Source: Algoriphagus chordae (GTDB lineage: Bacteria; Bacteroidota; Bacteroidia; Cytophagales; Cyclobacteriaceae). From it: a DNA stretch of 64,000 bases. Of this stretch, positions 47,901 to 55,760 are shown piece by piece. Location of the stretch: NCBI RefSeq assembly GCF_003254055.1, contig NZ_QKZT01000008.1:124001-188000 (forward strand). The letters run 5' to 3'. The stretch's first letter is position 1. Each line of letters begins with the position of its first letter. Position numbers and translations under genes: made by a program. Below the pieces are notes generated by a model, which was not told where the DNA came from, made no database searches, and saw only the letters and a program-made list of their open reading frames with translations.

Positions 47901-47970
47901 GTAAAAGTAGGCGGTGCACTAATAGAAGGATTACAAGGCAGGCTATAGACTTAACTAAGTAAGTGATCAT
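44911..47970 (-). CDS. M56 (BlaR1-like) membrane metallopeptidase with repeated C-terminus
   Basis: 1019 aa. Membrane helices at about 3-22, 34-52, 108-127 and 283-303 frame a cytosolic M56 protease domain with the zinc motif HECTH (186-190) and a second ligand region LNHEFIADQIA (224-234). Like BlaR1 it should cut the repressor encoded upstream. Instead of a penicillin-binding sensor, about 700 residues follow outside the membrane: two copies of an LWLNG/YYYSG-type module and three of an LxxMYxELxxMYFQ-type helical module, separated by proline runs near residues 460, 692 and 923. These are not a known sensor to me. Start overlaps the blaI-type stop by 4 bases. Confidence 0.9.
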   Translation of the reverse strand: MITYLVKSIACLVILLLVHRLLLQREAMHRFNRFFLLFSVVVSFLIPLYTIEVPQEITAPVEEVISEPVFYEASPSEVISEPVYSGEVSPEFNQEQVFTAVAESSFNWEYLLFGLYTLISLVFLYRFGRNIKVLVNKIQRNIKINYRGQTLVLLKEDSLPFSFLKYIFVAESDMENGKFTDAVFAHECTHIEEKHSWDNLFIEALLVPLWFHPGLHWAKASIKLNHEFIADQIALRSTPIEKYESQLLAMMLSEQKFGLASSLNFSLTKKRFEMMKRKSKNSSTWIKVFALVPVLGALVYFFSERVTAKSDETNQESEVYVNISNQSYLEDMDFDLTFSLKPNGVIEYRNEIYALDAVKELISESKKSQDAVKINLITESGLSMGDLSDFQAVLRELNIRRIYYYGTQDNDSLGDNASHVLEKEKYFGNVMFLIENDQQGYAEKKYAQLSEREKSLLRLPPNAPTKKTPSDSVYDGFRTDKDLKIWFDGEEVSKQKLEAIEVSDIAYYKSTPIYENLKSNKFPQLPIGYNVSLFTDNYYQKVYGPDADIWKPKKGTITITPRGTYGVDMSIYPDPVNAYNEHLDEYIKLSDQADSNFTHILEKQLKVHASYSLLVGMYYQLNAGDKSKVVLPVAPPSPVITVGKREEAAEQIEENEKHYRNASFFVIQESGELLEKTYQMLSDQEKKMLVPPPPPTKKSIPTSEEFESWKNPDTFALWLNGTVISNDKLNQMKSNDIVYYYSGAARSNKNLKEHQVYLYNQKGFDKYYGGESGFTDPLTKEDTLYLNPTKNEISRGNAWVKKEKDPVAAQKVETADKWPPGVKAAQIKNDLESYIDAYAAYEKLRKQAPHFVNRSKAEQEKLTEMYSELRSMYFQVAFHDKPKVRRAVVPYVPYIKLTSKGEVYYKKGEDLTAEELSIVGPPPPPPTPAELLESYKRVSYQYEFMRNKSRNDASLSMEERNTLFLMYNELQVIFLNMGAPERRQVKMVNFPYYRVEENGKSVFKAVSELTPEQKALNNC

Positions 47971-48335
47971 TTCTTGTGATTTAGCTGGTCATCAATAATA
48001 CTTTTCAGATGTAGTAGCTCCTCTTCGGAGAGTTCGGTCTTTTTAGTAAAAAAAGAGGCAAACTGTGCTGGCGAATCATTAAAGAAATTTTTGATCAAGC
48101 CTTTTAGATGCTTTGAAAAATAATTTTCTTTGGACACCAAGGGATAATATTCCCGCAACTTCCCATTAGCTTCATAGGAGACAAATTCCTTATCCTGCAT
48201 CCGCTTCAAAAGCGTAGAGATTGTGGTAGAAGCTGGTTTGGGCTCAGGATAAGCATCCATAAGATCCTTCATAAAAGCCCGCTTCAACCTCCACAAATGG
48301 TTCATAAGTTCTTCTTCTGCTCTGGATAGTTTCAT
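47967..48335 (-). CDS. BlaI/MecI/CopY-family repressor
   Basis: 122 aa winged-helix repressor. MKLSRAEEELMNHLWRLKRAFMKD is the canonical start (here residues 1-24), the recognition part is STTISTLLKRMQDKEFV and the C-terminal helices form the dimer. It should bind the CTACA-NN-TGTAG operators immediately upstream and be released when the M56 protein cleaves it. Overlap of 4 bases with the M56 gene shows a two-gene operon. The regulated genes beyond this operon are unknown. Confidence 0.95.
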   Translation of the reverse strand: MKLSRAEEELMNHLWRLKRAFMKDLMDAYPEPKPASTTISTLLKRMQDKEFVSYEANGKLREYYPLVSKENYFSKHLKGLIKNFFNDSPAQFASFFTKKTELSEEELLHLKSIIDDQLNHKK

Positions 48336-48355
48336 TACCTTTGAATTAAATTACA

Positions 48356-48398
48356 TCTACAAATGTAGAACAATAAATAACATCTACAAGTGTAGATG
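48356..48398 (-). promoter_or_regulatory. Two BlaI operators on the repressor's own promoter
   Basis: Operator 1 is TCTACA-AA-TGTAGA (48356-48369), operator 2 is CATCTACA-AG-TGTAGATG (48381-48398); both are perfect palindromes with the CTACA-NN-TGTAG core of BlaI/MecI sites. On the minus strand TTG (48389-48387) lies in operator 2 and TACATTTG (48367-48360) in operator 1, with a 19-base spacer: a full Bacteroidota promoter. The repressor ATG is at 48335. Confidence 0.85.
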
Positions 48399-48647
48399 AA
48401 AAAAAATAAGCTAAATATTTTGTACCAGTACCTTATTTGCTTCCTAGTAACAATTTGTAGTTTTGCCCAGGCATTTACTTTAACGAGAGCAAAGACACCC
48501 ATGCTCTCTTATTGTTCATTGATTGAGCATAAGGCCTTTATTATTACCAAATCAAAAAAATAAATACCAATTCATTGAATGAAAGTCTATTTTTGGGCTA
48601 CACTTCATTGAATTGATTTTACGGACATTCCGCATTCAAGAATTTAC

Positions 48648-51323
48648 ATGTCAGCTGAAAATATACGATTACAAGAAGATAAGGATCACACCAAACATTG
48701 GAAGAAATGGGGGCCATACCTCACCGATAGACAATGGGGAACAGTACGAGAAGATTACAGCCCGGATGGATCGGCTTGGGAAAACGTCACCCATGACGAT
48801 GCTAGAAGTAAAGCATACCGTTGGGGTGAAGAAGGAATAGCTGGAATCTCTGATAATAAGCAAAAATTCTGTTTGGCTTGGGCTTTTTGGAATGGCAAAG
48901 ATCCATTTGTAAAAGAACGCTTGTATGGCTTGACCGGAAATCAAGGCAATCACGGTGAGGATGTCAAAGAGATTTATTTTTACCTGGATTCCACTCCTAC
49001 ACATTCCTACATGAAGATGCTTTATAAGTATCCTCAAGCCGAATTCCCTTATCAGCAACTGCTCGAAGAAAATAGTAAACGAAGCAAATTAGACGCTGAA
49101 TATGAACTCCTAGACACAGGGATTTTTGATGAAGACAAGTACTTTGACATCTTTATCGAATACGCCAAGCAAGACGTAGATGACATTATTGCGGTAGCTA
49201 CCATTCATAATCGAGGGGCTGAGGAAGCAAAAATCTGGGTAATGCCTACCCTATGGTTTCGCAAAACCTGGTTTACGGGACATGAGCCTTTTATGCCCAA
49301 ACTCACCAAAACTGGAGACAACACCATCAAGGCCTATAATCCAAAATCAGGTAATTATTCCATCGCATTTGATGGGAATCCAGATCTGAAATTTTGTGAT
49401 AACGAAACCAATCGGGAACGAATCTATAACATCGGGAACGAGAAGAAATACCTGAAAGACGCAATCAATGACTTTGTAGTAAATGGAGATTCCAAACACT
49501 TAAATCCTGCAAATAAGGGCACTAAAGCCGCTGCGATCTACGAGATCACGATTCCTGCGGGTGAAAGCAGGCAAGTAAAACTTCGCATGCAACATCAAGT
49601 AGAAGAAAACCCGTTGGAAATCTGCGATACTTGTCTAGATCAGCGTAAAAAAGAAGCGGATGAATTCTATGAAACGCTACAGGAAAGAGTCACTGACCCA
49701 GATTTAGTAAATATCCAGCGTCAGGCTTATGGGGGTATGATGTGGTCCAAGCAGTTTTATTACTATGATGTAGAGCGATGGCTGGAAGGTGACCCTGGTC
49801 GGTTCACACCGCCAGTTGTGCGAAAAAAAGGTAGAAATAGTGATTGGCGTCATCTGCAAAACTACGATATCATCTCCATGCCTGACAAGTGGGAATACCC
49901 TTGGTATGCGGCATGGGATCTAGCTTTTCATACTATTCCTCTGGCAAGATTGGATCCGGAATTTGCCAAGTGCCAACTCCTACTCCTTCTCAATGAGTGG
50001 TATATGCACCCGAATGGACAGATACCTGCCTATGAGTGGAATTTCTCTGATGTAAACCCGCCTGTACTCGCTTGGGCTGTACAACGCGTTTTTCAGATTG
50101 ACAAAAAAATGAATAATGGCGTTGGCGATCAGGAATTCCTGGAGCGAGCACTACATAAGTTGATGCTCAACTTCACCTGGTGGGTCAACCAGAAGGATAG
50201 TGATGGCAAAAACATCTTCGAAGGAGGCTTCCTTGGCTTGGATAATATTTCGGTTTTTGACAGAAGTCACGCTCAGAAATATCACGGTAAACTAGAACAA
50301 GCTGATGCCACATCCTGGATGGCGATGTTTTCTTTGAACCTACTCCGTATTTCTCTGGATCTCTGCGAGTACAATACGGTCTATCAATTCACCGCAACCA
50401 AGTTTCTGGAGCACTTCCTGTACATTGCCGGAGCGATGAGTAATATTTCAGAAGAACATATTTCTCTGTGGGATGATGAGGACAATTTCTTCTACGATGT
50501 TTTCCACCTTCCGGGAAAAGAGCCGCGCAAAATGAAAGTGCGCTCCATCGTAGGCCTGATTCCACTTTTCGCTGTAGAGCCGATTCGAGAAGATTTGTTC
50601 GAAAAACTTCCAGAATTTAAAAAGCGACTGAACTTCTTCCTTCGAGAAAAACCAAAATTGGCTGCACTAGTATCTAGTTGGGTTCAGCCTGGCTATGATA
50701 AGCGACGACTATTTTCGCTATTGAGAGGACATAGAATGAAAAGCGTATTGCAGAAAATGTTGGATTCTGACGAATTTCTAAGTGACTACGGCATCAGATC
50801 TCTCTCCAAATACCATGAGAAAAATCCGTATTCCATGCAAATAGGAGGAGAAACGCTTTCTGTAAAATACACTCCTGGTGAATCCGAAACAGTCATGTTT
50901 GGGGGGAATTCCAACTGGAGAGGTCCGATTTGGTTTCCGATCAATTTCCTCCTGATCGAATCACTGAGGAAATTTGATTTCTATTATGGTGGAGATTTCT
51001 CGATCGAATATCCGACAGGTTCTGGTAAATACATGACTATGGATATCATTGCCAAGGAACTTTCCCTACGCTGTATGCGGATTTTCATGAAGGATGAAAA
51101 TGGAAACCGACCAGTTTATAATGCCAGCCACAAAAAGTATCAGGAAGACCCTCATTTCAAAGATTACATTCTCTTCTATGAGTATTTCCATGGAGATAGT
51201 GGAGCGGGCTTAGGAGCCTCTCACCAGACGGGCTGGACAGGCCTAGTGGCAGAGATGATTCACAAGTTTTACAAAATTAGAGAGGACAAAGACCATGATT
51301 CTAAAACCCTTTTTAGAAGCTAA
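48648..51323 (+). CDS. GH63-like glucosidase
   Basis: 891 aa, no signal peptide, so cytosolic. The (alpha/alpha)6 catalytic barrel of the GH63/MGH-type family is seen from about residue 380: EYPWYAAWDLAFHTIPLA (catalytic Asp in AAWD), EWNFSDVNPPVLAWA, QADATSWMA, and NSNWRGPIWFPINFLLIESL near the C-terminus (second catalytic acid region). The N-terminal part (RWGEEGIAGISD, WNGKDPFVKERLYGLTG) matches bacterial members acting on alpha-glucosides or glucosyl/mannosyl-glycerate. The exact substrate cannot be read. Its 3' end overlaps rnhB by 29 bases. Confidence 0.88.
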   Translation: MSAENIRLQEDKDHTKHWKKWGPYLTDRQWGTVREDYSPDGSAWENVTHDDARSKAYRWGEEGIAGISDNKQKFCLAWAFWNGKDPFVKERLYGLTGNQGNHGEDVKEIYFYLDSTPTHSYMKMLYKYPQAEFPYQQLLEENSKRSKLDAEYELLDTGIFDEDKYFDIFIEYAKQDVDDIIAVATIHNRGAEEAKIWVMPTLWFRKTWFTGHEPFMPKLTKTGDNTIKAYNPKSGNYSIAFDGNPDLKFCDNETNRERIYNIGNEKKYLKDAINDFVVNGDSKHLNPANKGTKAAAIYEITIPAGESRQVKLRMQHQVEENPLEICDTCLDQRKKEADEFYETLQERVTDPDLVNIQRQAYGGMMWSKQFYYYDVERWLEGDPGRFTPPVVRKKGRNSDWRHLQNYDIISMPDKWEYPWYAAWDLAFHTIPLARLDPEFAKCQLLLLLNEWYMHPNGQIPAYEWNFSDVNPPVLAWAVQRVFQIDKKMNNGVGDQEFLERALHKLMLNFTWWVNQKDSDGKNIFEGGFLGLDNISVFDRSHAQKYHGKLEQADATSWMAMFSLNLLRISLDLCEYNTVYQFTATKFLEHFLYIAGAMSNISEEHISLWDDEDNFFYDVFHLPGKEPRKMKVRSIVGLIPLFAVEPIREDLFEKLPEFKKRLNFFLREKPKLAALVSSWVQPGYDKRRLFSLLRGHRMKSVLQKMLDSDEFLSDYGIRSLSKYHEKNPYSMQIGGETLSVKYTPGESETVMFGGNSNWRGPIWFPINFLLIESLRKFDFYYGGDFSIEYPTGSGKYMTMDIIAKELSLRCMRIFMKDENGNRPVYNASHKKYQEDPHFKDYILFYEYFHGDSGAGLGASHQTGWTGLVAEMIHKFYKIREDKDHDSKTLFRS

Positions 51324-51897
51324 TAGAATTGAAGCAGGATGTGATGAAGTAGGTCGAGGCTGTCTAGCTGGCCCTGTGGTGGCTGCAGCGGTAATACTTC
51401 CTGCCGACTATTCCAATCCATGGATCAATGACTCTAAGAAGCTAGGAAAAAAGCAAAGGGAAAATCTGATAGCAGAAATCAAAGAGCAGGCATTAGCTTG
51501 GCAAATCGCCGAAGCTAATGTCGAAGAGATAGATCAAATCAATATTCTGAATGCATCTTTCCTGGCAATGAGCAGGGCAGTGCAAGGACTAGCCCTTTTA
51601 CCCGAACATCTACTGATCGATGGCAATCGCTGGAAGTCCCAATTGACCATCCCACATACTTGCGTGATCAAGGGTGATGGCAAATATGCAAGTATTGCCG
51701 CAGCATCTATTCTAGCCAAAGTGTATCGAGATGAGCTGATGGAGAAATTAGCACTGAAGTTCCCTCATTACGCTTGGGAACGAAATGCTGGATATCCTAC
51801 CAAAGCCCATCGAAGCGGGATCGAAATTCACGGAGCATGCATCTGGCACAGAAAGAGCTTTAAGTTGTTGAAAGATCAGATAATATTAGAATTTTAG
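51295..51897 (+). CDS. rnhB: Ribonuclease HII
   Basis: 200 aa. Cleaves RNA in RNA-DNA hybrids and starts removal of misincorporated ribonucleotides. Metal site: Asp17-Glu18 in AGCDEVGRGCLAGP, Asp in LLIDGN and Asp in AKVYRDEL; VIKGDGKYASIAAASI is the typical helical block. All four carboxylates are present. The start lies inside the 3' end of the glucosidase gene, so translation may be coupled. Confidence 0.97.
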   Translation: MILKPFLEANRIEAGCDEVGRGCLAGPVVAAAVILPADYSNPWINDSKKLGKKQRENLIAEIKEQALAWQIAEANVEEIDQINILNASFLAMSRAVQGLALLPEHLLIDGNRWKSQLTIPHTCVIKGDGKYASIAAASILAKVYRDELMEKLALKFPHYAWERNAGYPTKAHRSGIEIHGACIWHRKSFKLLKDQIILEF

Positions 51898-51935
51898 CCT
51901 TACGATCTTTCACTGTTTTTTTAAACAAATCATAA

Positions 51936-52265
51936 ATGAACTGGATATTACTCATAATCGGTGGCCTATTTGAAGTGGGGTTTGCCTCCTGTCTTGGAAA
52001 AGCAAAAGAAGCTACGGGCAATGCAGTCTATGGCTGGTACGCGGGCTTTGTAGTATGTCTGGCGATAAGTATGCTCTTACTCATCAAAGCCACCCAAACA
52101 CTCCCGATTGGAACTGCTTATGCCGTCTGGACTGGAATTGGTGCTGTAGGAACTGTATTGGTAGGGATTTTTGTATTCAAGGAATCAGCGGAATTCTGGA
52201 GAGTTTTCTTCCTACTTACGCTAATAGGATCTATTATCGGATTGAAATTCGTGTCCTCACATTAA
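51936..52265 (+). CDS. SMR-family small multidrug/guanidinium exporter
   Basis: 109 aa with four membrane helices, inserted as a dual-topology dimer. The essential Glu is Glu13 in GGLFEVGFASCLGKA; PIGTAYAVWTGIGAVGT is the helix 3 signature. The pattern (GLFEVGFAxxLGKA, TAYAVWTGIGA) is closer to Gdx/SugE guanidinium exporters than to QacE. No guanidine riboswitch is visible in the 38-base gap after rnhB. Confidence 0.93.
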   Translation: MNWILLIIGGLFEVGFASCLGKAKEATGNAVYGWYAGFVVCLAISMLLLIKATQTLPIGTAYAVWTGIGAVGTVLVGIFVFKESAEFWRVFFLLTLIGSIIGLKFVSSH

Positions 52266-52279
52266 ACTGCACTATATAC

Positions 52280-52993
52280 CTAGGAAGGTAAAGGATCTAA
52301 GGTATCGTTAACATCACTTTTTTTAATTTCCTGCGCACTTCCCTTAGGAAGTATTTGAGACAGATCCATACCTGCCAGCATATCAGCGGTACCTGTACCC
52401 ATCCCCATGATCGTACGCATGGCATCTTGAGTACTTGCGCTTAGAAAAGTAATCAACTCCTTTGGCACATGGTAAATATTGCCATTGGTGGGATTTGGGG
52501 CAGTTGGGACAAAGACAGTATAGAGATTTTCGTGTACCTGATCTGTGACAAAACCAGTCATCATCGTGCCTGATCTAAAGGGATCTAATAATACTACCTC
52601 GGTAAAAGGCAATTTTTTCAAGCCAACAAACTGGTAAACAGTCTGATGAATAAGGCTATAAAGAGGTATTTTGGTAAGGTACTTTTTTTCAAACTTTTTG
52701 AAATGAACCTTTCCAAACCTGTTTCTAACAACAATTCCTATCAAAAACACAAAAGCAACAAATATCCCTAAGGACAAAACATTGATAAACCAATGTGGCT
52801 CATCCGATCCTGGATCCAATGCAGCACTTAGAGGAGCTACAATTCCAAAAATAAAGTTGAAAATAATTGACAGGAGGATTAGAATAATAGTGAATGGAAG
52901 CAGGATCAAAAATCCCTGCAACAAACTATCTAATATAAATCCTCTACCATTTTTATCTTCCTTAGATTCTGGTGCTTGTAGGTCTGTGTTCAT
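52280..52993 (-). CDS. DUF502 membrane protein
   Basis: 237 aa from ATG 52993. The frame is open to an ATG at 53050, but that stretch contains a hairpin (CGCAGGA 53019-53025 with TCCTGCG 53040-53046) and is unlike the family start, so the shorter start is preferred. Two membrane helices (about 20-45 and 65-90) are followed by a conserved soluble part: PLYSLIHQTVYQFVG, FRSGTMMTGFVT, VFVPTAPNPTNGNIYHVP. This matches DUF502, a family of unknown function. It points the same way as the DUF1328 gene and is convergent with the SMR exporter. Confidence 0.87.
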   Translation of the reverse strand: MNTDLQAPESKEDKNGRGFILDSLLQGFLILLPFTIILILLSIIFNFIFGIVAPLSAALDPGSDEPHWFINVLSLGIFVAFVFLIGIVVRNRFGKVHFKKFEKKYLTKIPLYSLIHQTVYQFVGLKKLPFTEVVLLDPFRSGTMMTGFVTDQVHENLYTVFVPTAPNPTNGNIYHVPKELITFLSASTQDAMRTIMGMGTGTADMLAGMDLSQILPKGSAQEIKKSDVNDTLDPLPS

Positions 52994-53096
52994 GGAGGAA
53001 TTTGGGTTTATCCAAAACCGCAGGACCCTCAGCGGAGAATCCTGCGACATTTGTTAGTTTATGATTCTTGGTTTTCTGTTAAGTCTTGGCTCTGTA

Positions 53097-53261
53097 TCAG
53101 GCTTTTCTTACCAAATGCATGATCACGGAGATCACAAGCAATACCAAGAATACATAAAAGATGATTTGTGCTATAGAAGCAGCACCAGCGGCTACTCCTC
53201 CAAATCCTAAAACGGCTGCAATCAAAGCGATTACTAAGAAAATTAATATCCAGCGTAACAT
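53097..53261 (-). CDS. DUF1328 (YtjA-like) small membrane protein
   Basis: 54 aa, found by reading the minus strand from ATG 53261-53259 to TGA 53099-53097. [20 protein letters not shown] is its first helix; [18 protein letters not shown] and the [14 protein letters not shown] end complete the DUF1328 pattern (two helices with a small Gly/Ala loop between). Members are tiny inner-membrane proteins of unknown role, often stress induced. Confidence 0.9.
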   Translation of the reverse strand: MLRWILIFLVIALIAAVLGFGGVAAGAASIAQIIFYVFLVLLVISVIMHLVRKA

Positions 53262-53520
53262 AATGTATGGGGTTGATGGTTCGAACTAAATATAATCAAA
53301 ATTATACCAAGAGCTATAACCCACTCTATAGCCAGATTTAGCACATTCTAAAGAAAATTGAGTAAAAGTTCGGGGAATAATAGCCCCAAGATCAGCAATT
53401 TCATACTATAAGAAATAGTAATAAAAAATCTTGCTATTCAATATCTAGGATCGACTATTTTGAGTCAAGAAGATGTAAAAATTTGGATTAGAAGGGAGTA
53501 GCTCTGTATTTAAAAAACAC

Positions 53521-53955
53521 CTACTTAATTCTTTCAAATATCAACTTACCAGAGCTAGGGTTTTTACTGATAGGTTCGAGCACCATTCGATCGCTCTCTA
53601 TAGATAGTATCTTCGCTTGCTTAGTCTCGGCCCCAGTTTGAATAGTCATCACATTTTCAGAACTGATTTTAATGGTCGCCTTTTTTTGTACCACTTCCTG
53701 TTTCACATAATCCGTGTATTTCAAACTGTCCCCAGGTACAAATTCATAGACCGTATTTTCAAGTCGATTTTGAATTTTGTATTCCAAACCAGCGCGCATT
53801 GCTGCATTAGCATTCTGATATTGCGAAGAATTCCTCAATTGATCCATCGCATCAAAGTGTACCAGTTGCCAAGTACCGACAAGTTGCTGAAAATTGATCT
53901 GGGTAGTTTGAAGTACAAACGCCAATAAAAGTGTAGGGATAATCGAAAGATACAT
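53521..53955 (-). CDS. Secreted lipocalin-like small protein
   Basis: 144 aa from ATG 53955; a further ATG at 53985 gives ten extra residues before the signal. Signal peptide about 1-17 (IIPTLLLAFVLQ). The mature start QLVGTWQLVHFDAMD is the lipocalin-like GxW pattern, followed by beta-strand-rich sequence ending KLIFERIK. Ligand unknown; family assignment rests on the GTW motif and strand pattern only. Same direction as the HNH gene upstream (61 bases). Confidence 0.6.
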   Translation of the reverse strand: MYLSIIPTLLLAFVLQTTQINFQQLVGTWQLVHFDAMDQLRNSSQYQNANAAMRAGLEYKIQNRLENTVYEFVPGDSLKYTDYVKQEVVQKKATIKISSENVMTIQTGAETKQAKILSIESDRMVLEPISKNPSSGKLIFERIK

Positions 53956-54016
53956 GTGCTGAAAGAGGCAATTATTTTGCCACAAAGGTAATAGACTTGA
54001 AATTGAATGTCATTTA

Positions 54017-54526
54017 CTACTGGACTAACCTAGAATTTAAAAAAGGCAGCCATTCCTCAGCTTGTCTTTCGGCATACTCAGACAAGAAAAAGGCTAATGA
54101 TGGCTTGAAGGGCACTGATTGAATACTGAGTCCAGCTTGTTCGGGGCTTTTATCGCCTTTTAAAACATTGCATCTATGACAGGCTGTAGTCAAGTTGGTC
54201 CAGTTGGACTTTCCTCCTTTGGACCTTGGCACTACATGGTCTATGGTCAACTGTCGCCTACTTCCACAATATTGGCACTCCCCCCGATCTCTTCGAAAAA
54301 GATTGACTCGGTTCAGTAAAACGCCACGGTAAGGGATGTTTTTGTAGTGATTCAAACAAATCACGGCTGGGTATTCATAACTACGGGAAACCGTGCGGAT
54401 CTTGAGTAAATCATACACCGAAAGACAATTTGCTTTCTCCAAAAGAAGCAGAACAATGGCTTTTTGTGGCGACACTACCGCCACGGGAGAATGATCCAAA
54501 TTCAATACCAATACCCGCTTTTCCAT
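54017..54526 (-). CDS. HNH endonuclease domain protein
   Basis: 169 aa. The zinc-finger HNH site is CQYCG, then LTIDHVVPRSKGG (catalytic His), NLTTACHRCNVLKG (second Asn/Cys pair). The N-terminal 70 residues (KRVLVLNLDHSPVAVVSPQKAIVLLL) are the conserved companion domain of the solitary HNH family found in many Bacteroidota, Cyanobacteria and Actinobacteria. No restriction or toxin partner is nearby, so it is probably a chromosomal house protein of unknown target. Starts 3 bases after the end of the NlpC-like gene. Confidence 0.92.
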   Translation of the reverse strand: MEKRVLVLNLDHSPVAVVSPQKAIVLLLLEKANCLSVYDLLKIRTVSRSYEYPAVICLNHYKNIPYRGVLLNRVNLFRRDRGECQYCGSRRQLTIDHVVPRSKGGKSNWTNLTTACHRCNVLKGDKSPEQAGLSIQSVPFKPSLAFFLSEYAERQAEEWLPFLNSRLVQ

Positions 54527-54529
54527 AGT

Positions 54530-55327
54530 TTAACTTAAAATCGATCGAGTCTCTATCTCCACCTGTTTATCCTTACTAGATCGCAAAAAGGTCTCCCATT
54601 CAGTCAAATCAGAAACCTTTATTTTATTGTCCATCCAAAACACCTCTTCTGCCCCAAGATACAAGGCATACTTGACATGGGCTGTTTCTAAGTCCTTGAA
54701 AATAAATAAATCACCTGGCAATACGAGCTCAGGATCAATTTTTCTACCTGGAATTTGTCCTGATTTCCAAGAATAGCCTGCGATGCCAAAAATCAATTCA
54801 AAGCCTTGTCGCTCATCCAAACCAAAAATACTCCTACCTCCAGCCTGATAGGGCGCATTCACATATTTGATCGCAATATCAATCAACTCTGTCCTACTGG
54901 CTTTCAAAGCATGGCTACGTACAGAACCTGTGAAACCTATATGATCCTGCCAATTGAAAAGCTCCAAATCTGAGAAATGGAGTCTACTCCCCGGCAACAA
55001 ATAAAGATTGGTTCCTAGATATTCTATAGCTGCGATGGGACTTGTGACCACCTGAAAGTCTGTATTGAGAAATTTATAATAGTCAGCTCCGGGAATTTCT
55101 TTGAGAGCATGAGTGGCAATCCAGCCCTGAATTCCTGTGTCCTCGTGTAGTATTTTGAACCATTGCTGATCCGAGGTCATCGCTATCGTCTGATAGCATT
55201 CCCCAAAAAGTAACTGTGTCAGCATGGCTGAATCAAAAGTGGGTCTGCGGTAAAGAGGTAAAATCGTTTGCCTACAGATCCCATAAGCATCAATCAAAGG
55301 CCATTCGCTTGATTTCTCTTTTCGCAT
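54530..55327 (-). CDS. NlpC/P60-like protein lacking the catalytic Cys
   Basis: 265 aa. N-terminal SH3-like domain (YGICRQTILPLYRRPTFDSAMLTQLLFGE region, residues about 15-85) and a second SH3-like segment precede a C40/NlpC-P60 fold from about 150: PYQAGGRSIFGLDERQGF, HVKYALYLGAEEVFW. Where active members read GxDCSGF, this one reads GLDERQGF, so the nucleophile Cys is missing, while the His-bearing strand is kept. The frame is continuous. It begins 38 bases inside the smpB 3' end; no cleaved signal peptide is visible, so location is unclear. It may be a non-catalytic cell-wall binding protein. Confidence 0.8.
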   Translation of the reverse strand: MRKEKSSEWPLIDAYGICRQTILPLYRRPTFDSAMLTQLLFGECYQTIAMTSDQQWFKILHEDTGIQGWIATHALKEIPGADYYKFLNTDFQVVTSPIAAIEYLGTNLYLLPGSRLHFSDLELFNWQDHIGFTGSVRSHALKASRTELIDIAIKYVNAPYQAGGRSIFGLDERQGFELIFGIAGYSWKSGQIPGRKIDPELVLPGDLFIFKDLETAHVKYALYLGAEEVFWMDNKIKVSDLTEWETFLRSSKDKQVEIETRSILS

Positions 55328-55757
55328 CTTTTTCCTTCAAATCCTGTCTTTTGTCGTGTGTTTTCTTACCTCGACCCAGCGCAATTTCCATTTTGGCCAT
55401 CCCTCTGTCATTGATAAATATACGAACAGGAATGATAGTCAGCCCCTTTTCTTGTGACTTAGTTTCAAGTTTCTCAAGTTCCTTTTTGCTGAGCAGCAAC
55501 TTTCTATCCCGAATCGCCACGTGATTATAACTTGCCGCCATCGAATACGGTGAGATGTGCATCTGACGCACGTATAATTCTCCATCCAGAAAAATGCAGA
55601 ACGCCTCAGTCAGGGAAACCTTAGCTTCCCGAATCGACTTGATCTCTGTACCTTTCAGTACCATACCAGCCACATAAGTGTCCACAAATTCAAATTGAAA
55701 ACTTGCTTTCCTATTCTTTATATTGATGACTTTGTCAAACTTATTATCCTTAGCCAT
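55290..55757 (-). CDS. smpB: SsrA-binding protein SmpB
   Basis: 155 aa. Binds tmRNA and brings it to stalled ribosomes for trans-translation. OB-fold landmarks: KVINIKNRKASFQFEFVDTYVAGMVLKGTEIKSIR (split), the TEAFCIFLDGELYVRQMHISPY block and the basic tail GRGKKTHDKRQDLKEKDAKREIKR, which enters the ribosome. Length is standard. Overlaps the NlpC-like gene by 38 bases and follows tsaD by 3 bases, so the three are probably co-transcribed. Confidence 0.98.
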   Translation of the reverse strand: MAKDNKFDKVINIKNRKASFQFEFVDTYVAGMVLKGTEIKSIREAKVSLTEAFCIFLDGELYVRQMHISPYSMAASYNHVAIRDRKLLLSKKELEKLETKSQEKGLTIIPVRIFINDRGMAKMEIALGRGKKTHDKRQDLKEKDAKREIKRMAFD

Positions 55758-55760
55758 TGC

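Noticed and set aside
52994-53050. Longer start for DUF502
   Set aside because: The stretch forms a hairpin and does not match the family N-terminus; kept only as a note.
54700-54900. Frameshift as cause of the missing Cys in the NlpC/P60-like gene
   Set aside because: The frame is continuous and both flanking motifs are in the same frame, so a substitution is more likely.
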